A DNA stretch of 64,000 nt. It comes from Arthrobacter sp. ISL-5. Its GTDB lineage: Bacteria > Actinomycetota > Actinomycetes > Actinomycetales > Micrococcaceae. The notes below the pieces were generated by a model, which did no database searches, was not told the origin of the DNA, and saw nothing but the letters and a program-made list of their open reading frames with translations. Made by a program: the position numbers and the translations under genes. Below are positions 15,210 through 23,854 of this stretch, piece after piece. Numbering within the stretch: position 1 is the stretch's first letter; each line of letters starts with the position of its first letter. Location of the stretch: the NCBI RefSeq assembly GCF_018613835.1, contig NZ_JAGGPM010000030.1:1-64000 (forward strand), given 5' to 3'.

Positions 15210-15689
15210 CTACCTGTACCAGCCCACCGCACGGTCGTAACTGCATTCAAGCGCGCCCGAGCCTGGCGCAGCGCCTCCCCCAGTCGGAAAGTAGATGGCG
15301 CCGAAGTCCGCGCCCGCGGCTTCAATCCGCCCTCGCGCCCAGATCTGGGCAGCCTCCAGGTCTGCCTCCGGGACCGGCTCGCGGGTGCTGTGGTCCCCGC
15401 CGAAATGGATATCCAGCTGATACTCCCCCGGCTGCGACGTCCCGGGGTGACGGGCCGGATCATGCTCATCACGCCGGCTGATCGCGACCTCGGCGGAGGC
15501 ATGGAGGATGGACGGCTTGCTGGCGGCGCCGCCGTGTTCCTGCTGTTTCATCCGCATGCCCGACACCACGCTCTCCACGGTGTCTTCCTCTGTCACTACG
15601 TAAGCAGAGCCACTGACGTCGGTCTCTGAGCCGCCGACGCTTTTCAGGTGTTGCCCGAACTGTTCCGAGCTGGATTGTGTGGATTCCAT
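15210..15689 (-). CDS. Hypothetical protein
   Basis: 159 residues, hydrophilic, with no signal peptide or membrane segment. The N-terminus is rich in Ser/Gln (QSSSEQFGQHL), and the middle has SILHASAEVAISRRDEHDP. The C-terminal half has EAAQIWARGRIEAAGADFGA and IYFPTGGGAAPGSG, with a single Cys near the end. AGGAGGG lies 5 nt before the ATG, so translation is very likely. It converges with the monooxygenase (16 nt apart) and diverges from the histidine phosphatase gene. I do not recognise a family. Confidence 0.75.
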   Translation of the reverse strand: MESTQSSSEQFGQHLKSVGGSETDVSGSAYVVTEEDTVESVVSGMRMKQQEHGGAASKPSILHASAEVAISRRDEHDPARHPGTSQPGEYQLDIHFGGDHSTREPVPEADLEAAQIWARGRIEAAGADFGAIYFPTGGGAAPGSGALECSYDRAVGWYR

Positions 15690-15856
15690 GCGCCCTCCTT
15701 GAGGGTCTTAGCGGCGATTGCCGACGCCTCCCACCCTAGACCTGTTACAGGCCGCCACTGCGGTGTTGGAGTGGGCGGGTTATTTTGCTGACAGTGCGGG
15801 TACGGCGCTAGTAACGTGGAGGATTCGCACGCCTAAGGCAACGGGGAGTGGAAATC

Positions 15857-16678
15857 GTGGGCAATGACGGAGCAGTCAACGGCAAAGTGGTCAATGATGG
15901 CGCGGTCAATGACCGAACGGTTCCTGCCGGCCGGACTGCTGGGGCGGTGGAGCTCATCCTGGTCCGGCACGGCGAGAGCCAGGGCAACGTGGCTGCCACG
16001 GCCGCCCAGGATTCCGGAGCCGACGTGATCGACGTCCCCGCCCGCGACGCCGACGTCGAGCTGTCCTCCACAGGGCGGGAACAGGTCCAGGCCCTGGGCC
16101 GCGCACTGGCGGAGGCCCCCGAAGACCTGCGTCCCGACGTCGTGATTTCCTCCCCCTACATGCGCGCCTACCAGACCGCCGAAATCGCCGTCGAGACGGC
16201 CGGCTGGCCCGTTGCCGTCCGCACCGACGAGCGGCTCCGCGACCGCGAACTGGGCATCCTGGACATGATCACCCGCCTCGGCGTGGAAAACCGGCTGCCG
16301 GAAGAAGCAGAACGACGGCGGTGGCTGGGTAAGTTCTATTACCGGCCGCCGGGCGGGGAATCCTGGGCGGACGTCGCGCTGCGGCTGCGGTCCGTACTCG
16401 GCGAACTGAACGCGCTCGGCAGCGGCCACCGCGTGATGCTGGTCTGCCACGACGCCGTGGTGCTGCTGTTCCGCTACGTCCTGGAAGGCATGTCCGAGCA
16501 CGAGCTCCTGGACCTCGCGGCGAGCACCACGGTCCTCAACGCCTCCGTCACCCGGTATGTGCGGCCGGACGGCGTGGGGCCGTGGACGCTGGAGAGCTTC
16601 AACGTGGCCGATCACCTCACGCAGCAGGGCGTCCAGGTGACCGAGCATGCGGGGGATGCCAGTGTCCACCCGCGCTGA
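15857..16678 (+). CDS. Histidine phosphatase (phosphoglycerate-mutase-like) family protein
   Basis: About 273 residues. LILVRHGESQGN carries the catalytic RHG motif, VISSPYMRAYQTAEIA the second Arg, DERLRDRELGILD the Glu, and VMLVCHDAVVLLFRYVL the second His. The layout matches small-molecule or phosphoglycerate-type phosphatases; the substrate cannot be told. The N-terminus has a short repeat (NDGAVN, VNDGAVN). The GTG at 15857 has GGGGAG at the right distance; the GTG at 15848 is three codons longer. Its last 32 nt overlap the start of nnrD, so the two are translated from one mRNA. Confidence 0.88.
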   Translation: MGNDGAVNGKVVNDGAVNDRTVPAGRTAGAVELILVRHGESQGNVAATAAQDSGADVIDVPARDADVELSSTGREQVQALGRALAEAPEDLRPDVVISSPYMRAYQTAEIAVETAGWPVAVRTDERLRDRELGILDMITRLGVENRLPEEAERRRWLGKFYYRPPGGESWADVALRLRSVLGELNALGSGHRVMLVCHDAVVLLFRYVLEGMSEHELLDLAASTTVLNASVTRYVRPDGVGPWTLESFNVADHLTQQGVQVTEHAGDASVHPR

Positions 16679-17684
16679 GTCCGCCTCCCCCGAACAGATC
16701 ACGCCGTCGCTGCTCCGCGACTGGCCGCTCCCCTCCGCCGGTGCGGACAAGTATTCCCGCGGCGCGGTGCTGGTGATCGGCGGGGCCAGACGCACTCCGG
16801 GGGCCGCGCTGCTGGCGGGAACGGCTGCGCTGCGCGTAGGGGCGGGCCGGCTCACCCTGGCCGTGGCCGAGTCCGTGGCCGTGCAGCTGGCCGTCACGCT
16901 TCCCGAGGCCGGAGTGATCGGGCTGCCCGAATCCGACGGCGGATCGGTAGGTGCATCCGGGCTGAAGGCCTTGACCGAGGACCTGGACGCGGCCGACGCG
17001 GTACTGATCGGGCCGGGCCTGGACGACATCGACGAGACCGAGGCGCTGCTGCGTGAACTCCTTCGGCGGGAAGCTGAGCGGGATTCAGGGCCTCGCGCCG
17101 GCCGCGGCGCCGGGGGCGGCTCCGGCCGCGGCTCCGGGGGCGGCAAGGCCGGCGGCGCCGGCCGTGGCGCCGGGGGCGGCTCCGGAGGCGGCGCCAGCGG
17201 TGCCACGGTGATCCTCGACGCCTATGCGCTGGGCTGCCTGCCCAAGCTGCTGGACGAGCTGGAGCCCTGGGCGGGACGCCTGATCCTCACACCCAACCCC
17301 AACGAAGCCGGGATCCTGCTGGGGCGGGACGCTGACAACCTTGCTGCCGACGTCGTCGAAATAGCAGAAAAGTACAGCGCAGTGGTGAGCTGCCAGGGCC
17401 TGATCGCGCGACCGCCGGGCGGGGACGCGCCGGAGGGTGCGGAACGCTGGGAGATCACCACGGGGTACGGCGGCCTGGGAACATCCGGCAGCGGCGACAT
17501 CCTGGCCGGTGCCATCGCCGGACTCCGCGCCCGGGGCAGCACCGACGCGCAAGCCGCCTGCTGGGGAACCCACCTTCACGCCGCCGCGGCGGACCGGCTC
17601 GCCAGCAGGATGGGCAGCCTCGGCTTCCTGGCACGGGAACTGGCCGACGAGCTGCCGCCGCTCATGATGGAGCTGAACACGTAG
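16647..17684 (+). CDS. nnrD: ADP-dependent NAD(P)H-hydrate dehydratase with Gly-rich insert
   Basis: 345 residues of the YjeF C-terminal (ribokinase-like) fold. RGAVLVIGGARRTPGAALLA, GAGRLTLAV, DAVLIGPGL, LTPNPNEAGILL and GLGTSGSGDILAGAIAGL (the catalytic GSGD) are all present. The enzyme repairs hydrated NADH and NADPH using ADP. Between helices, residues 147-185 are almost only Gly, Ala, Ser and Arg, in a 60-bp DNA tandem duplication; normal enzymes lack this. The start is uncertain: ATG 16647 (AGGTGA upstream), ATG 16656 and GTG 16662 are in frame. No NnrE epimerase domain is fused. Confidence 0.88.
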   Translation: MRGMPVSTRAESASPEQITPSLLRDWPLPSAGADKYSRGAVLVIGGARRTPGAALLAGTAALRVGAGRLTLAVAESVAVQLAVTLPEAGVIGLPESDGGSVGASGLKALTEDLDAADAVLIGPGLDDIDETEALLRELLRREAERDSGPRAGRGAGGGSGRGSGGGKAGGAGRGAGGGSGGGASGATVILDAYALGCLPKLLDELEPWAGRLILTPNPNEAGILLGRDADNLAADVVEIAEKYSAVVSCQGLIARPPGGDAPEGAERWEITTGYGGLGTSGSGDILAGAIAGLRARGSTDAQAACWGTHLHAAAADRLASRMGSLGFLARELADELPPLMMELNT

Positions 17685-17701
17685 GTTTTTGACTGAGCCG
17701 G

Positions 17702-19129
17702 TCACCTCATGGAGGAGCCCACGGAGCCCAGAATCGAGCGGAGCGACACTGCGGCCTTGTGCGCTGCCGCCTTGGGGTCGGCGCGGCCGGCCGTGACGTC
17801 GCTGACGGCCTTGGCGATGGGCAGTTCCGACAGCGCCGCGCCGGCAAGATCGCCTTGGCCCTGGATAATGCCCCAGTGCCTGACGTCCTCGGGCCCCCGC
17901 AGCAGGACAGAGAGCACATCCTGCGAGTAGAACTTGCCCAGCGGTTCCTGTTTGCCCACTCCCGCCGGCATTTTCGTCCACGCATCGCTGTATTCCGCCG
18001 GCTTGCCGGCGCTGCCGGCACGGACAGGAAGGCGCTCCTCCGGGGCGATGGCCAGCCAGTCAGCGTAACCGTCGCTCATGACGTACTCCACGAACCGGCG
18101 GGCAGGCTCCGTGTCCGAGTCTTTGGTGATGGTCCAGGACGTGATCTCGCCGAACTGCGCTGGCTGCTTCCCGTCAGGACCAAGAAGGCCGGCGACCACT
18201 CCAGTGTTCCTGGCCAGGAAGCCGGGATCCGATGTGCATTCCGTGCAGCTGGGTTTGGCGTCTATACGCAGGCCGGCCAATTCGTCCAGCATCAGTGTGG
18301 GCCAGATGGCCATCGCCGCCTTGCCGGAGATATACGCGTTCCGGACCGTGTCTATGTCCTGGAGCCCGGGCACGGAATAGTTCTTCAGTATGTCGCGGTA
18401 GAACCCGAGCGCAGCCACGCATTGGGGACTCTCGAACGTGATGCCGTCCTTGCCGTTGACCATTTCGCAGCCGTTACCCTGCGCGATGTGCTCGAACGAC
18501 TGCTGCGTGAATGCCTGGCCGGATTTGTTGGCTGCGACGAAGCCCGCCATTTGGGGAGTGTCAAGCTTCTTTGCGGCCGCCATGATGTCGGCGTACGTCT
18601 TGGGCGCGGCCAGCCCGGCCTGGGCGAACAGGTCCTTCCGGTAGTACAGGAGGTGCTGCCAGGAGGAGTCCGGAACGGACAGCTGACGGCTGCCTTCCCG
18701 GGTCAGATCCAGCGCACGCGGGGACCACGTGTGCTCGCCCAGGGCGAGAATGACGCTGGCATTGAGTTCGGTATTCACCAGGCCTCTGGCAGCCAGGGTT
18801 CGGACCTGGCCCAGCGAAATGGAACCGATCACGTCAGGGAGGTCTCCCGAAGCCTCCGACGAGCCCACGATCTGGCTGAACCTGTGTGCCGGTACGCCCA
18901 CGAGGTCCACAGTCACACCTGTGGCTGCGGTGAACCGTTCGACGATCGCACGGGACTTGGCCATGCGGTCCGGAAGCGTTTCTGTGGTCCAGACGGTAAT
19001 GACGTGGGGTTCCGCCTCGCTGGGGGGGTTTGGCTGCTGGCCGTTGTTTGTGCAACCAGCCACTAAAGCTGCTGCCAGGGAAACCATGGAAACGAATCCG
19101 GCCTTGGCCCGGTGCCTGGCTCCATTCAC
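17702..19129 (-). CDS. ABC transporter substrate-binding lipoprotein, carbohydrate type
   Basis: 475 residues. The signal ends in the lipobox LVAGC, so the mature protein is lipid-anchored outside the membrane. HVITVWTTETLPDRMAKSRA, VGVPAHRFSQIVGSSEASGD, DLPDVIGSISLGQVRTLAAR and YRKDLFAQAGLAAPKTYADI are typical of family-1 (MalE/UgpB-like) solute-binding proteins. No permease or ATPase genes adjoin it, so it is an orphan or works with a transporter elsewhere; the ligand is unknown. The GTG at 19129 has AGGAG 7 nt upstream and gives a normal signal peptide, whereas the ATG at 19195 would add 22 unlikely residues. It converges with nnrD. Confidence 0.9.
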   Translation of the reverse strand: MNGARHRAKAGFVSMVSLAAALVAGCTNNGQQPNPPSEAEPHVITVWTTETLPDRMAKSRAIVERFTAATGVTVDLVGVPAHRFSQIVGSSEASGDLPDVIGSISLGQVRTLAARGLVNTELNASVILALGEHTWSPRALDLTREGSRQLSVPDSSWQHLLYYRKDLFAQAGLAAPKTYADIMAAAKKLDTPQMAGFVAANKSGQAFTQQSFEHIAQGNGCEMVNGKDGITFESPQCVAALGFYRDILKNYSVPGLQDIDTVRNAYISGKAAMAIWPTLMLDELAGLRIDAKPSCTECTSDPGFLARNTGVVAGLLGPDGKQPAQFGEITSWTITKDSDTEPARRFVEYVMSDGYADWLAIAPEERLPVRAGSAGKPAEYSDAWTKMPAGVGKQEPLGKFYSQDVLSVLLRGPEDVRHWGIIQGQGDLAGAALSELPIAKAVSDVTAGRADPKAAAHKAAVSLRSILGSVGSSMR

Positions 19130-19453
19130 TTGGTTGCTCCTGCCTGGACGTGCCCGCAGAACAGGTGCAGCAAAGCCGCAAACCTGAGACTTCACTACAA
19201 CCCGGAAACCTATCTGTCAAGAGTATCGAAATGTGGACAGACTGTCAGTAGCCCGGCGGGGGCGGCCGCAAGCGCGTTGCCTTTTGCAAGAGGGCTGCCC
19301 ATGGTCCCCGGACAGGCCGCTCCGGCCCGGGATTTCCGGGCTTCTGCACCGAACCGGCGGCTCTTGTCTGCCGGACGGGCGGGGGTTATTTTAAGCGTGA
19401 GATTGACCTCAAAAATGTCAGGGCGAAGATGCCCAAATAACAGGAGCCCGTCG
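19130..19453. other. Intergenic region between divergent genes
   Basis: This 324-bp gap between the solute-binding lipoprotein and the Zn-ribbon gene holds no convincing gene. A possible rightward promoter is TTGACC at 19403-19408 and AAGATG at 19426-19431 with a 17-nt spacer; the second element is weak. Frames open across it have no ribosome site and look like chance. Confidence 0.4.
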
Positions 19454-19876
19454 ATGTCGACCATCTCCAACGCCCACCTTCCCGGCGAGGCGCACCGCCC
19501 GTCCGGTCATCGGCTATGGTGCCCCGAATGCCGGACGGACGAATACCTGATCATCGAATCCATCGAGGCCATGCATCCGCCGGAGGTGGGCCTGGTGGAT
19601 GTGTCCTACACGTGCGTTGAATGCGATTTCTTCTACGCCCACCCGGCGAGCGTCCACGACGTTGCCGCCGTCCTGAACCGCCACGGCCAGGTGATGGGCG
19701 TCCTGCAGTTCGGCGGTGAATACTTCCACTGCGCAACACCCATGCTCTCGGTCAGTTCCGGAACCAGCAGTATCTACGGCCATGAGCTGGCCCGGCACCA
19801 CACCATCCACGACGTCCATCTACCCACACGGCTGTTGCGATGCGGCTGCGGGTTCCAGATGGAAGTGCCGGACTGA
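19454..19876 (+). CDS. Small Cys-pair protein, possible zinc ribbon
   Basis: 140 residues with WCPECRTDEY near the start, YTCVECDFFY at about 55 and LLRCGCGFQMEV at the end. The first two CxxC pairs could form one zinc site and the CGC a further ligand set. No enzyme motif or membrane segment is visible. AGGAGC precedes the ATG at 19454 by 6 nt. It is 27 nt upstream of the DUF4383 membrane protein and may be transcribed with it. I know similar uncharacterised proteins in Arthrobacter but no function. Confidence 0.75.
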   Translation: MSTISNAHLPGEAHRPSGHRLWCPECRTDEYLIIESIEAMHPPEVGLVDVSYTCVECDFFYAHPASVHDVAAVLNRHGQVMGVLQFGGEYFHCATPMLSVSSGTSSIYGHELARHHTIHDVHLPTRLLRCGCGFQMEVPD

Positions 19877-19903
19877 TCCGGTCAACAATAAGGAGAGAGC
19901 AAA

Positions 19904-20368
19904 ATGGCTACTACCCATCCCACAGCTGGTGCAAGATCCCGCATGCAGCTGGCGTCCCAGGTTGTCGGGGCAGTATTCCTGCTCGTTGGCATCCTTGGCT
20001 TCATCCCCGGAATAACCACCAACTACGCTTCGCTGGGCTTTGCGGGGCACTTGTCTGAAGCAATGCTTCTGGGCGTCTTCCAGGTTTCCATCCTGCACAA
20101 TATCGTCCACATGCTCTTCGGCGTGGCCGGCATCCTCATGGGCCGCACGGCCATGCAGGCAAAGAACTTCCTCCTTTACGGCGGAATCGTCTACCTGGTC
20201 CTGTGGGTATACGGCCTGCTGATCGGCCACGAGACGCCCGCCAACTTTGTTCCCGTCAACACCGCGGACAACTGGCTCCATTTCCTGTTGGGCGTCGGCA
20301 TGATCGCATTGGCGCTGCTGCTGTCCCGCCAAAGCACCACCGTCCGCGGGGCAGTGCCCGGGCACTGA
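19904..20368 (+). CDS. DUF4383 membrane protein
   Basis: 154 residues with four hydrophobic helices: QVVGAVFLLVGILGFIPG, ILHNIVHMLFGVAGILMG, FLLYGGIVYLVLWVYGLL and WLHFLLGVGMIALALLLS. The conserved HNIVHMLFG motif and the position of the helices identify DUF4383, an actinobacterial membrane family of unknown function, often near stress genes. AAGGAGAG gives a strong ribosome site. It lies 132 nt before the cytochrome oxidase gene, with no sign of a shared role. Confidence 0.88.
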   Translation: MATTHPTAGARSRMQLASQVVGAVFLLVGILGFIPGITTNYASLGFAGHLSEAMLLGVFQVSILHNIVHMLFGVAGILMGRTAMQAKNFLLYGGIVYLVLWVYGLLIGHETPANFVPVNTADNWLHFLLGVGMIALALLLSRQSTTVRGAVPGH

Positions 20369-20500
20369 TTGATTGCCCTTTTGCCGGGGTGCCGCCCGGG
20401 GCTATCCTGACTTCGTCGGTTCTTCGAACCGCTCACGGTCCGGCCGGCACCCCAGCCCTGACGAGGGGCGTTGAAGCGCGATGCCGGGGAGTGGCAGACG

Positions 20501-22252
20501 ATGACCGCATATCAGCACACAACAGGATTGACCGATACCACAGCTCCCCGCGTGGTGCCCCGCAAAAAGGGCAGCATGGTGGTCAAGTGGATCACGTCCA
20601 CCGACCACAAAACCATCGGGTACATGTACCTGATCGCCTCGTTTATCTTCTTCCTCCTCGGCGGCGTGATGGCCCTGCTGATCCGCGCCGAGCTGTTCGA
20701 ACCCGGCATGCAAGTCCTGCAGACCAAGGAACAGTACAACCAGCTGTTCACCATGCACGGCACGGTCATGCTGCTCATGTTCGCCACCCCGCTGTTCGCC
20801 GGCTTCACCAACGTCATCATGCCGCTGCAGCTCGGCGCACCGGACGTCGCCTTCCCGCGGCTGAATGCCCTGGCGTTCTGGTTCTTCCTGTTCGGCTCCA
20901 CCATCGCGATGGCCGGCTTCATCACTCCACAGGGTGCGGCGTCGTTCGGCTGGTTCGCCTATGCTCCCCTGCACAACACCACCTTCACCCCGGGCGTCGG
21001 CGGTGACCTGTGGGTCTTTGGGCTGGCACTGTCCGGCTTCGGCACCATCGTGGGCGCCGTCAACTTCATCACCACCATCATCTGCATGCGCGCCCCGGGC
21101 ATGACCATGTGGCGGGTGCCCATCTTCACGTGGAATGCCCTGGCGACGTCGATCCTGGTCATCATGGCCTTCCCGCCGCTGGCCGCCGCGCTGTTCGCCA
21201 TCGGGGCCGACCGCCGCTTCGGCGCCCACATCTATGATCCGGAAAACGGCGGCGCCGTGCTCTGGCAGCACCTGTTCTGGTTCTTCGGCCACCCTGAGGT
21301 CTACATCATTGCGCTGCCGTTCTTCGGCATCGTTTCGGAGATTTTCCCGGTCTTCAGCCGCAAGCCGATCTTCGGCTACAAAGGCCTGGTCTACGCCACC
21401 ATCGCGATCGCCGCGCTCTCCGTGACCGTGTGGGCGCACCACATGTACGTCACCGGTTCGGTGCTGCTGCCGTTCTTCGCGTTCATGACCATGCTCATCG
21501 CGGTGCCCACGGGCGTGAAGTTCTTCAACTGGATCGGCACCATGTGGGGCGGTTCGCTGACGTTTGAGACCCCCATGCTGTGGAGCCTGGGGTTCCTGGT
21601 CACGTTCCTCTTCGGCGGCCTGACCGGCATCATCCTGTCCTCCCCGCCGCTGGACTTCCACGTGTCCGACTCGTACTTCGTGGTGGCGCACTTCCACTAC
21701 GTGGTGTTCGGCACCGTGGTGTTCGCGATGTTCGCCGGGTTCTACTTCTGGTGGCCGAAGTGGACGGGCAAGATGCTTAACGAGCGCCTCGGCAAGATCC
21801 ACTTCTGGATGCTGTTCCTCGGCTTCCACGGCACGTTCCTGATCCAGCACTGGCTCGGCGTTGAAGGCATGCCCCGCCGCTACGCGGACTACATGCCGCA
21901 GGACAACTTCACCTGGATGAACCAGTTCTCCAGCCTCGGCTCGTACCTGCTGGGAGCGTCCCTCATCCCGTTCTTCTGGAACACCTACATCACCTCCCGC
22001 CGTGCCGAGCGGGTTGAAGTGGACGATCCGTGGGGCTTCGGGGCTTCCCTGGAATGGGCAACGTCCTGCCCGCCGCCGCGCCACAACTTCACGTCCATCC
22101 CGCGCATCCGTTCGGAACGCCCGGCCCTTGACCTGCACCACCCGGAGCTGCGCGTGCGCGAGCACGAGACGACGCACAGTCCTGCCGCCGAGGTGCTGGG
22201 CCCACCGGACATCGGCTCGCGCAACGTGAAGAACCCGAATCCGGAGAAGTAA
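20501..22252 (+). CDS. ctaD: Cytochrome c oxidase subunit I (aa3 type), orphan copy
   Basis: 583 residues, twelve membrane helices. WITSTDHKTIGYMYLIASF begins the core, TMHGTVMLLMFATPLFAG holds a heme-a His, and WQHLFWFFGHPEVYIIALP and WAHHMYVTG hold the CuB His ligands and the His-Tyr region. FVVAHFHYVVFG supplies the heme a/a3 ligands. It is the catalytic subunit that reduces oxygen and pumps protons in the plasma membrane. ctaC, ctaE and ctaF are not adjacent, so this may be a second, separately regulated CtaD. The C-terminal 60 residues are hydrophilic. GGGGAG precedes the ATG at 20501. Confidence 0.95.
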   Translation: MTAYQHTTGLTDTTAPRVVPRKKGSMVVKWITSTDHKTIGYMYLIASFIFFLLGGVMALLIRAELFEPGMQVLQTKEQYNQLFTMHGTVMLLMFATPLFAGFTNVIMPLQLGAPDVAFPRLNALAFWFFLFGSTIAMAGFITPQGAASFGWFAYAPLHNTTFTPGVGGDLWVFGLALSGFGTIVGAVNFITTIICMRAPGMTMWRVPIFTWNALATSILVIMAFPPLAAALFAIGADRRFGAHIYDPENGGAVLWQHLFWFFGHPEVYIIALPFFGIVSEIFPVFSRKPIFGYKGLVYATIAIAALSVTVWAHHMYVTGSVLLPFFAFMTMLIAVPTGVKFFNWIGTMWGGSLTFETPMLWSLGFLVTFLFGGLTGIILSSPPLDFHVSDSYFVVAHFHYVVFGTVVFAMFAGFYFWWPKWTGKMLNERLGKIHFWMLFLGFHGTFLIQHWLGVEGMPRRYADYMPQDNFTWMNQFSSLGSYLLGASLIPFFWNTYITSRRAERVEVDDPWGFGASLEWATSCPPPRHNFTSIPRIRSERPALDLHHPELRVREHETTHSPAAEVLGPPDIGSRNVKNPNPEK

Positions 22253-22301
22253 CCACGCGCTGACCAGCTGTACTTTGCGAATTTTGGCGCCAGCAGCCTG
22301 G

Positions 22302-22748
22302 TCAGGATCCGGACAGGGACCTGACGCACGATGCGAGCAAATCCCGCAATTGCCGTTGTTGGCTGGTGTTGAGCCCCCGCCGCATTTGGGTCTCCACCGA
22401 GCTGACAGCGGCGCTGGCGGCTTGCAGCCGCTCTCGACCCAGCGGGGTGAGCTGGACGGGGAGGACCCGGCCAGTAGATGGCTGTTCCGGCCGGACGACG
22501 AGTCCATCCCGTTCGAGCGCCTGCAGGAGGACGTTCATCGACTGCCGGGATACGAAGGCACCGCGGGCCAGATCGGAGTTGGACAGACCAGGCCGCTCAG
22601 CGAGGAGCTCAAGGCACGCGTACTGCGGGACCGTCATCCCCAGTGGGCGCAGCGCACCGTCCATCGCTGAGCGGAGCACACTGTGCGTCTGCTTGAGGAG
22701 ATAGCCCAGCGAGGTGTCCAGGTCTAGTCCAGTGCCGTCTTGACTCAT
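22302..22748 (-). CDS. MarR-family transcriptional regulator
   Basis: 148 residues: LGYLLKQTHSVLRSAMDGAL, GMTVPQYACLELLAERPGLS, LARGAFVSRQSMNVLLQALE (recognition helix) and the wing GLVVRPEQPSTGRVLPVQLT. This is the MarR winged helix; members bind small phenolic ligands or oxidants and leave DNA. The ATG at 22748 lies inside the first of two matching palindromes, so the gene is very probably autoregulated and also controls the divergent VOC gene. Open frame continues upstream of the ATG but across the operators, so it is not used. Confidence 0.9.
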   Translation of the reverse strand: MSQDGTGLDLDTSLGYLLKQTHSVLRSAMDGALRPLGMTVPQYACLELLAERPGLSNSDLARGAFVSRQSMNVLLQALERDGLVVRPEQPSTGRVLPVQLTPLGRERLQAASAAVSSVETQMRRGLNTSQQRQLRDLLASCVRSLSGS

Positions 22749-22792
22749 GTCAATATTCTGACATACCTTGATCCATGTCAATGTACTGACAT
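22747..22792. promoter_or_regulatory. Twin palindromic operators between the MarR and VOC genes
   Basis: ATGTCA-N6-TGACAT occurs at 22747-22764 and at 22775-22792 with perfect 6-bp arms, 28 bp apart centre to centre. The first covers the marR start codon. Two sites of the same design between divergent genes fit a MarR dimer repressing both. Confidence 0.75.
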
Positions 22793-22809
22793 AACGAGGA
22801 GGCAATGCC

Positions 22810-23178
22810 ATGGCCGCTATTGGGCCTGATTTCATTTCCCTGCAGGTGCGCGACCTGGAACGCTCGGCGGCGTTTTACGAGCAGCAACTGGGGCTGGCGC
22901 GATCCAAGGCCGGCCCGCCGCACGCCGTCGTCTTCGATACCCAGCCCGTTCCTTTCGCGGTGCGCGAACCGCTGCCAGGAACCAACCTCGAGGCTATCCC
23001 CCAGCCAGGAGAAGGCATTGCACTCTGGCTCCGCGCCACCGACGCCCAGCAGCTTCACGACGCTCTGGCCGGCGTCGGCACGCCGATCACCTCGGCACCG
23101 GTCGATGGGCCATTCGGGCGCACCTTCACCTTCGCCGATCCGGACGGCTACAGAATCACGATCCATGACGGCGTCTGA
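22810..23178 (+). CDS. VOC (glyoxalase/bleomycin resistance) family protein
   Basis: 122 residues of paired beta-alpha-beta-beta-beta modules: DFISLQVRDLERSAAFYEQQ, GLARSKAGPPHAVVFDTQPV and FGRTFTFADPDGYRITIHDG. Metal ligands of the VOC fold may be His/Glu at the usual strand ends, but the exact set is not clear. Members include glyoxalases, thiol transferases and drug-binding proteins; the substrate here is unknown. GAGGAGGC precedes the ATG. The MarR regulator is divergent and the EVE-domain gene follows at once, suggesting a small inducible detoxification unit. Confidence 0.85.
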   Translation: MAAIGPDFISLQVRDLERSAAFYEQQLGLARSKAGPPHAVVFDTQPVPFAVREPLPGTNLEAIPQPGEGIALWLRATDAQQLHDALAGVGTPITSAPVDGPFGRTFTFADPDGYRITIHDGV

Positions 23179-23224
23179 ACAGGACGGTCTCGATGCGCTC
23201 GGGGAGGCGGCTCACGGAGGCGGA

Positions 23225-23638
23225 GTGAGCGCGTGGCTGGCAGTCGTATCTGCTGAGAACGTGCGACGCGCCGTCGCCCTGGGGATCGCACAGATCGGTC
23301 ACGGAAAGCGGGCAAACTTGTCGCGCATGCATGCCGGCGACACGCTCATTTTCTACTCCCCGGTCCAACGACTCGGCGACCGGATCCCGCTGCGGCACTT
23401 CACTGCCCTGGGTGAAATCGCGGACGACGGGATCTGGCAGGCCGATGAAGGCGACTTCAAGCCGTTCCGGCGACGCGTTAACTACGCTGACGCCGCACCC
23501 GTGGAGCTAGGGTCGGTCCGTGACCAGCTGCACCTCACGGCCGGGCGGAACTCGGGATACCAGCTCCGACGGGGCTGCGTGCCGCTGGATGCGCACGACG
23601 TCAACGTACTTCGATTCGCCATGGCCCGGTCACGATAA
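23225..23638 (+). CDS. EVE domain protein (UPF0310)
   Basis: About 137 residues. SAWLAVVSAENVRRAVALGI, AQIGHGKRANLSRMHAGDTL, IFYSPVQRLGDRIPLRHFTA and the end NVLRFAMARSR match the EVE/UPF0310 family, a PUA-like fold that reads modified DNA or RNA bases. The GTG at 23225 starts the domain as in relatives, with GGAGG just before. An ATG at 23165 would overlap the VOC gene by 14 nt and add 20 residues, and cannot be excluded. It ends in a clear terminator. Confidence 0.85.
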   Translation: MSAWLAVVSAENVRRAVALGIAQIGHGKRANLSRMHAGDTLIFYSPVQRLGDRIPLRHFTALGEIADDGIWQADEGDFKPFRRRVNYADAAPVELGSVRDQLHLTAGRNSGYQLRRGCVPLDAHDVNVLRFAMARSR

Positions 23639-23644
23639 AGGCGG

Positions 23645-23670
23645 AAAGGCCCGGCGATGCCGGGCTTTTC
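23645..23670 (+). terminator. Rho-independent terminator after the EVE gene
   Basis: AAGGCCCGGC-GAT-GCCGGGCTTTT is a compact GC stem with a 3-nt loop and a T-run, starting 7 nt past the stop codon. Confidence 0.88.
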
Positions 23671-23854
23671 CTGTTTTCCCTAATCTGAATTCAGGCCACC
23701 ACGCTAATAATCCCGGACACGGCCCCAGGGCTTACTTCCTGCAAGGCCTGTGTCCTGGAAAAGGTTTTCGTTACGGAAGGCCGGCTTTAGCTGAGCCGCC
23801 CGCTGCTGAGTATGAGCAGCCGGGCGTCAGCGGCCGGCGATCAGCCGGCGCGTA

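Noticed and set aside
20402..22507. 701-codon minus-strand frame opposite ctaD
   Set aside because: Antisense of a clear cytochrome oxidase gene; the product is a His/Glu/Arg-rich artefact.
23680..23850. Possible gene between the EVE terminator and the STAS-like gene
   Set aside because: Short frames only, no ribosome site, no motif; treated as intergenic.
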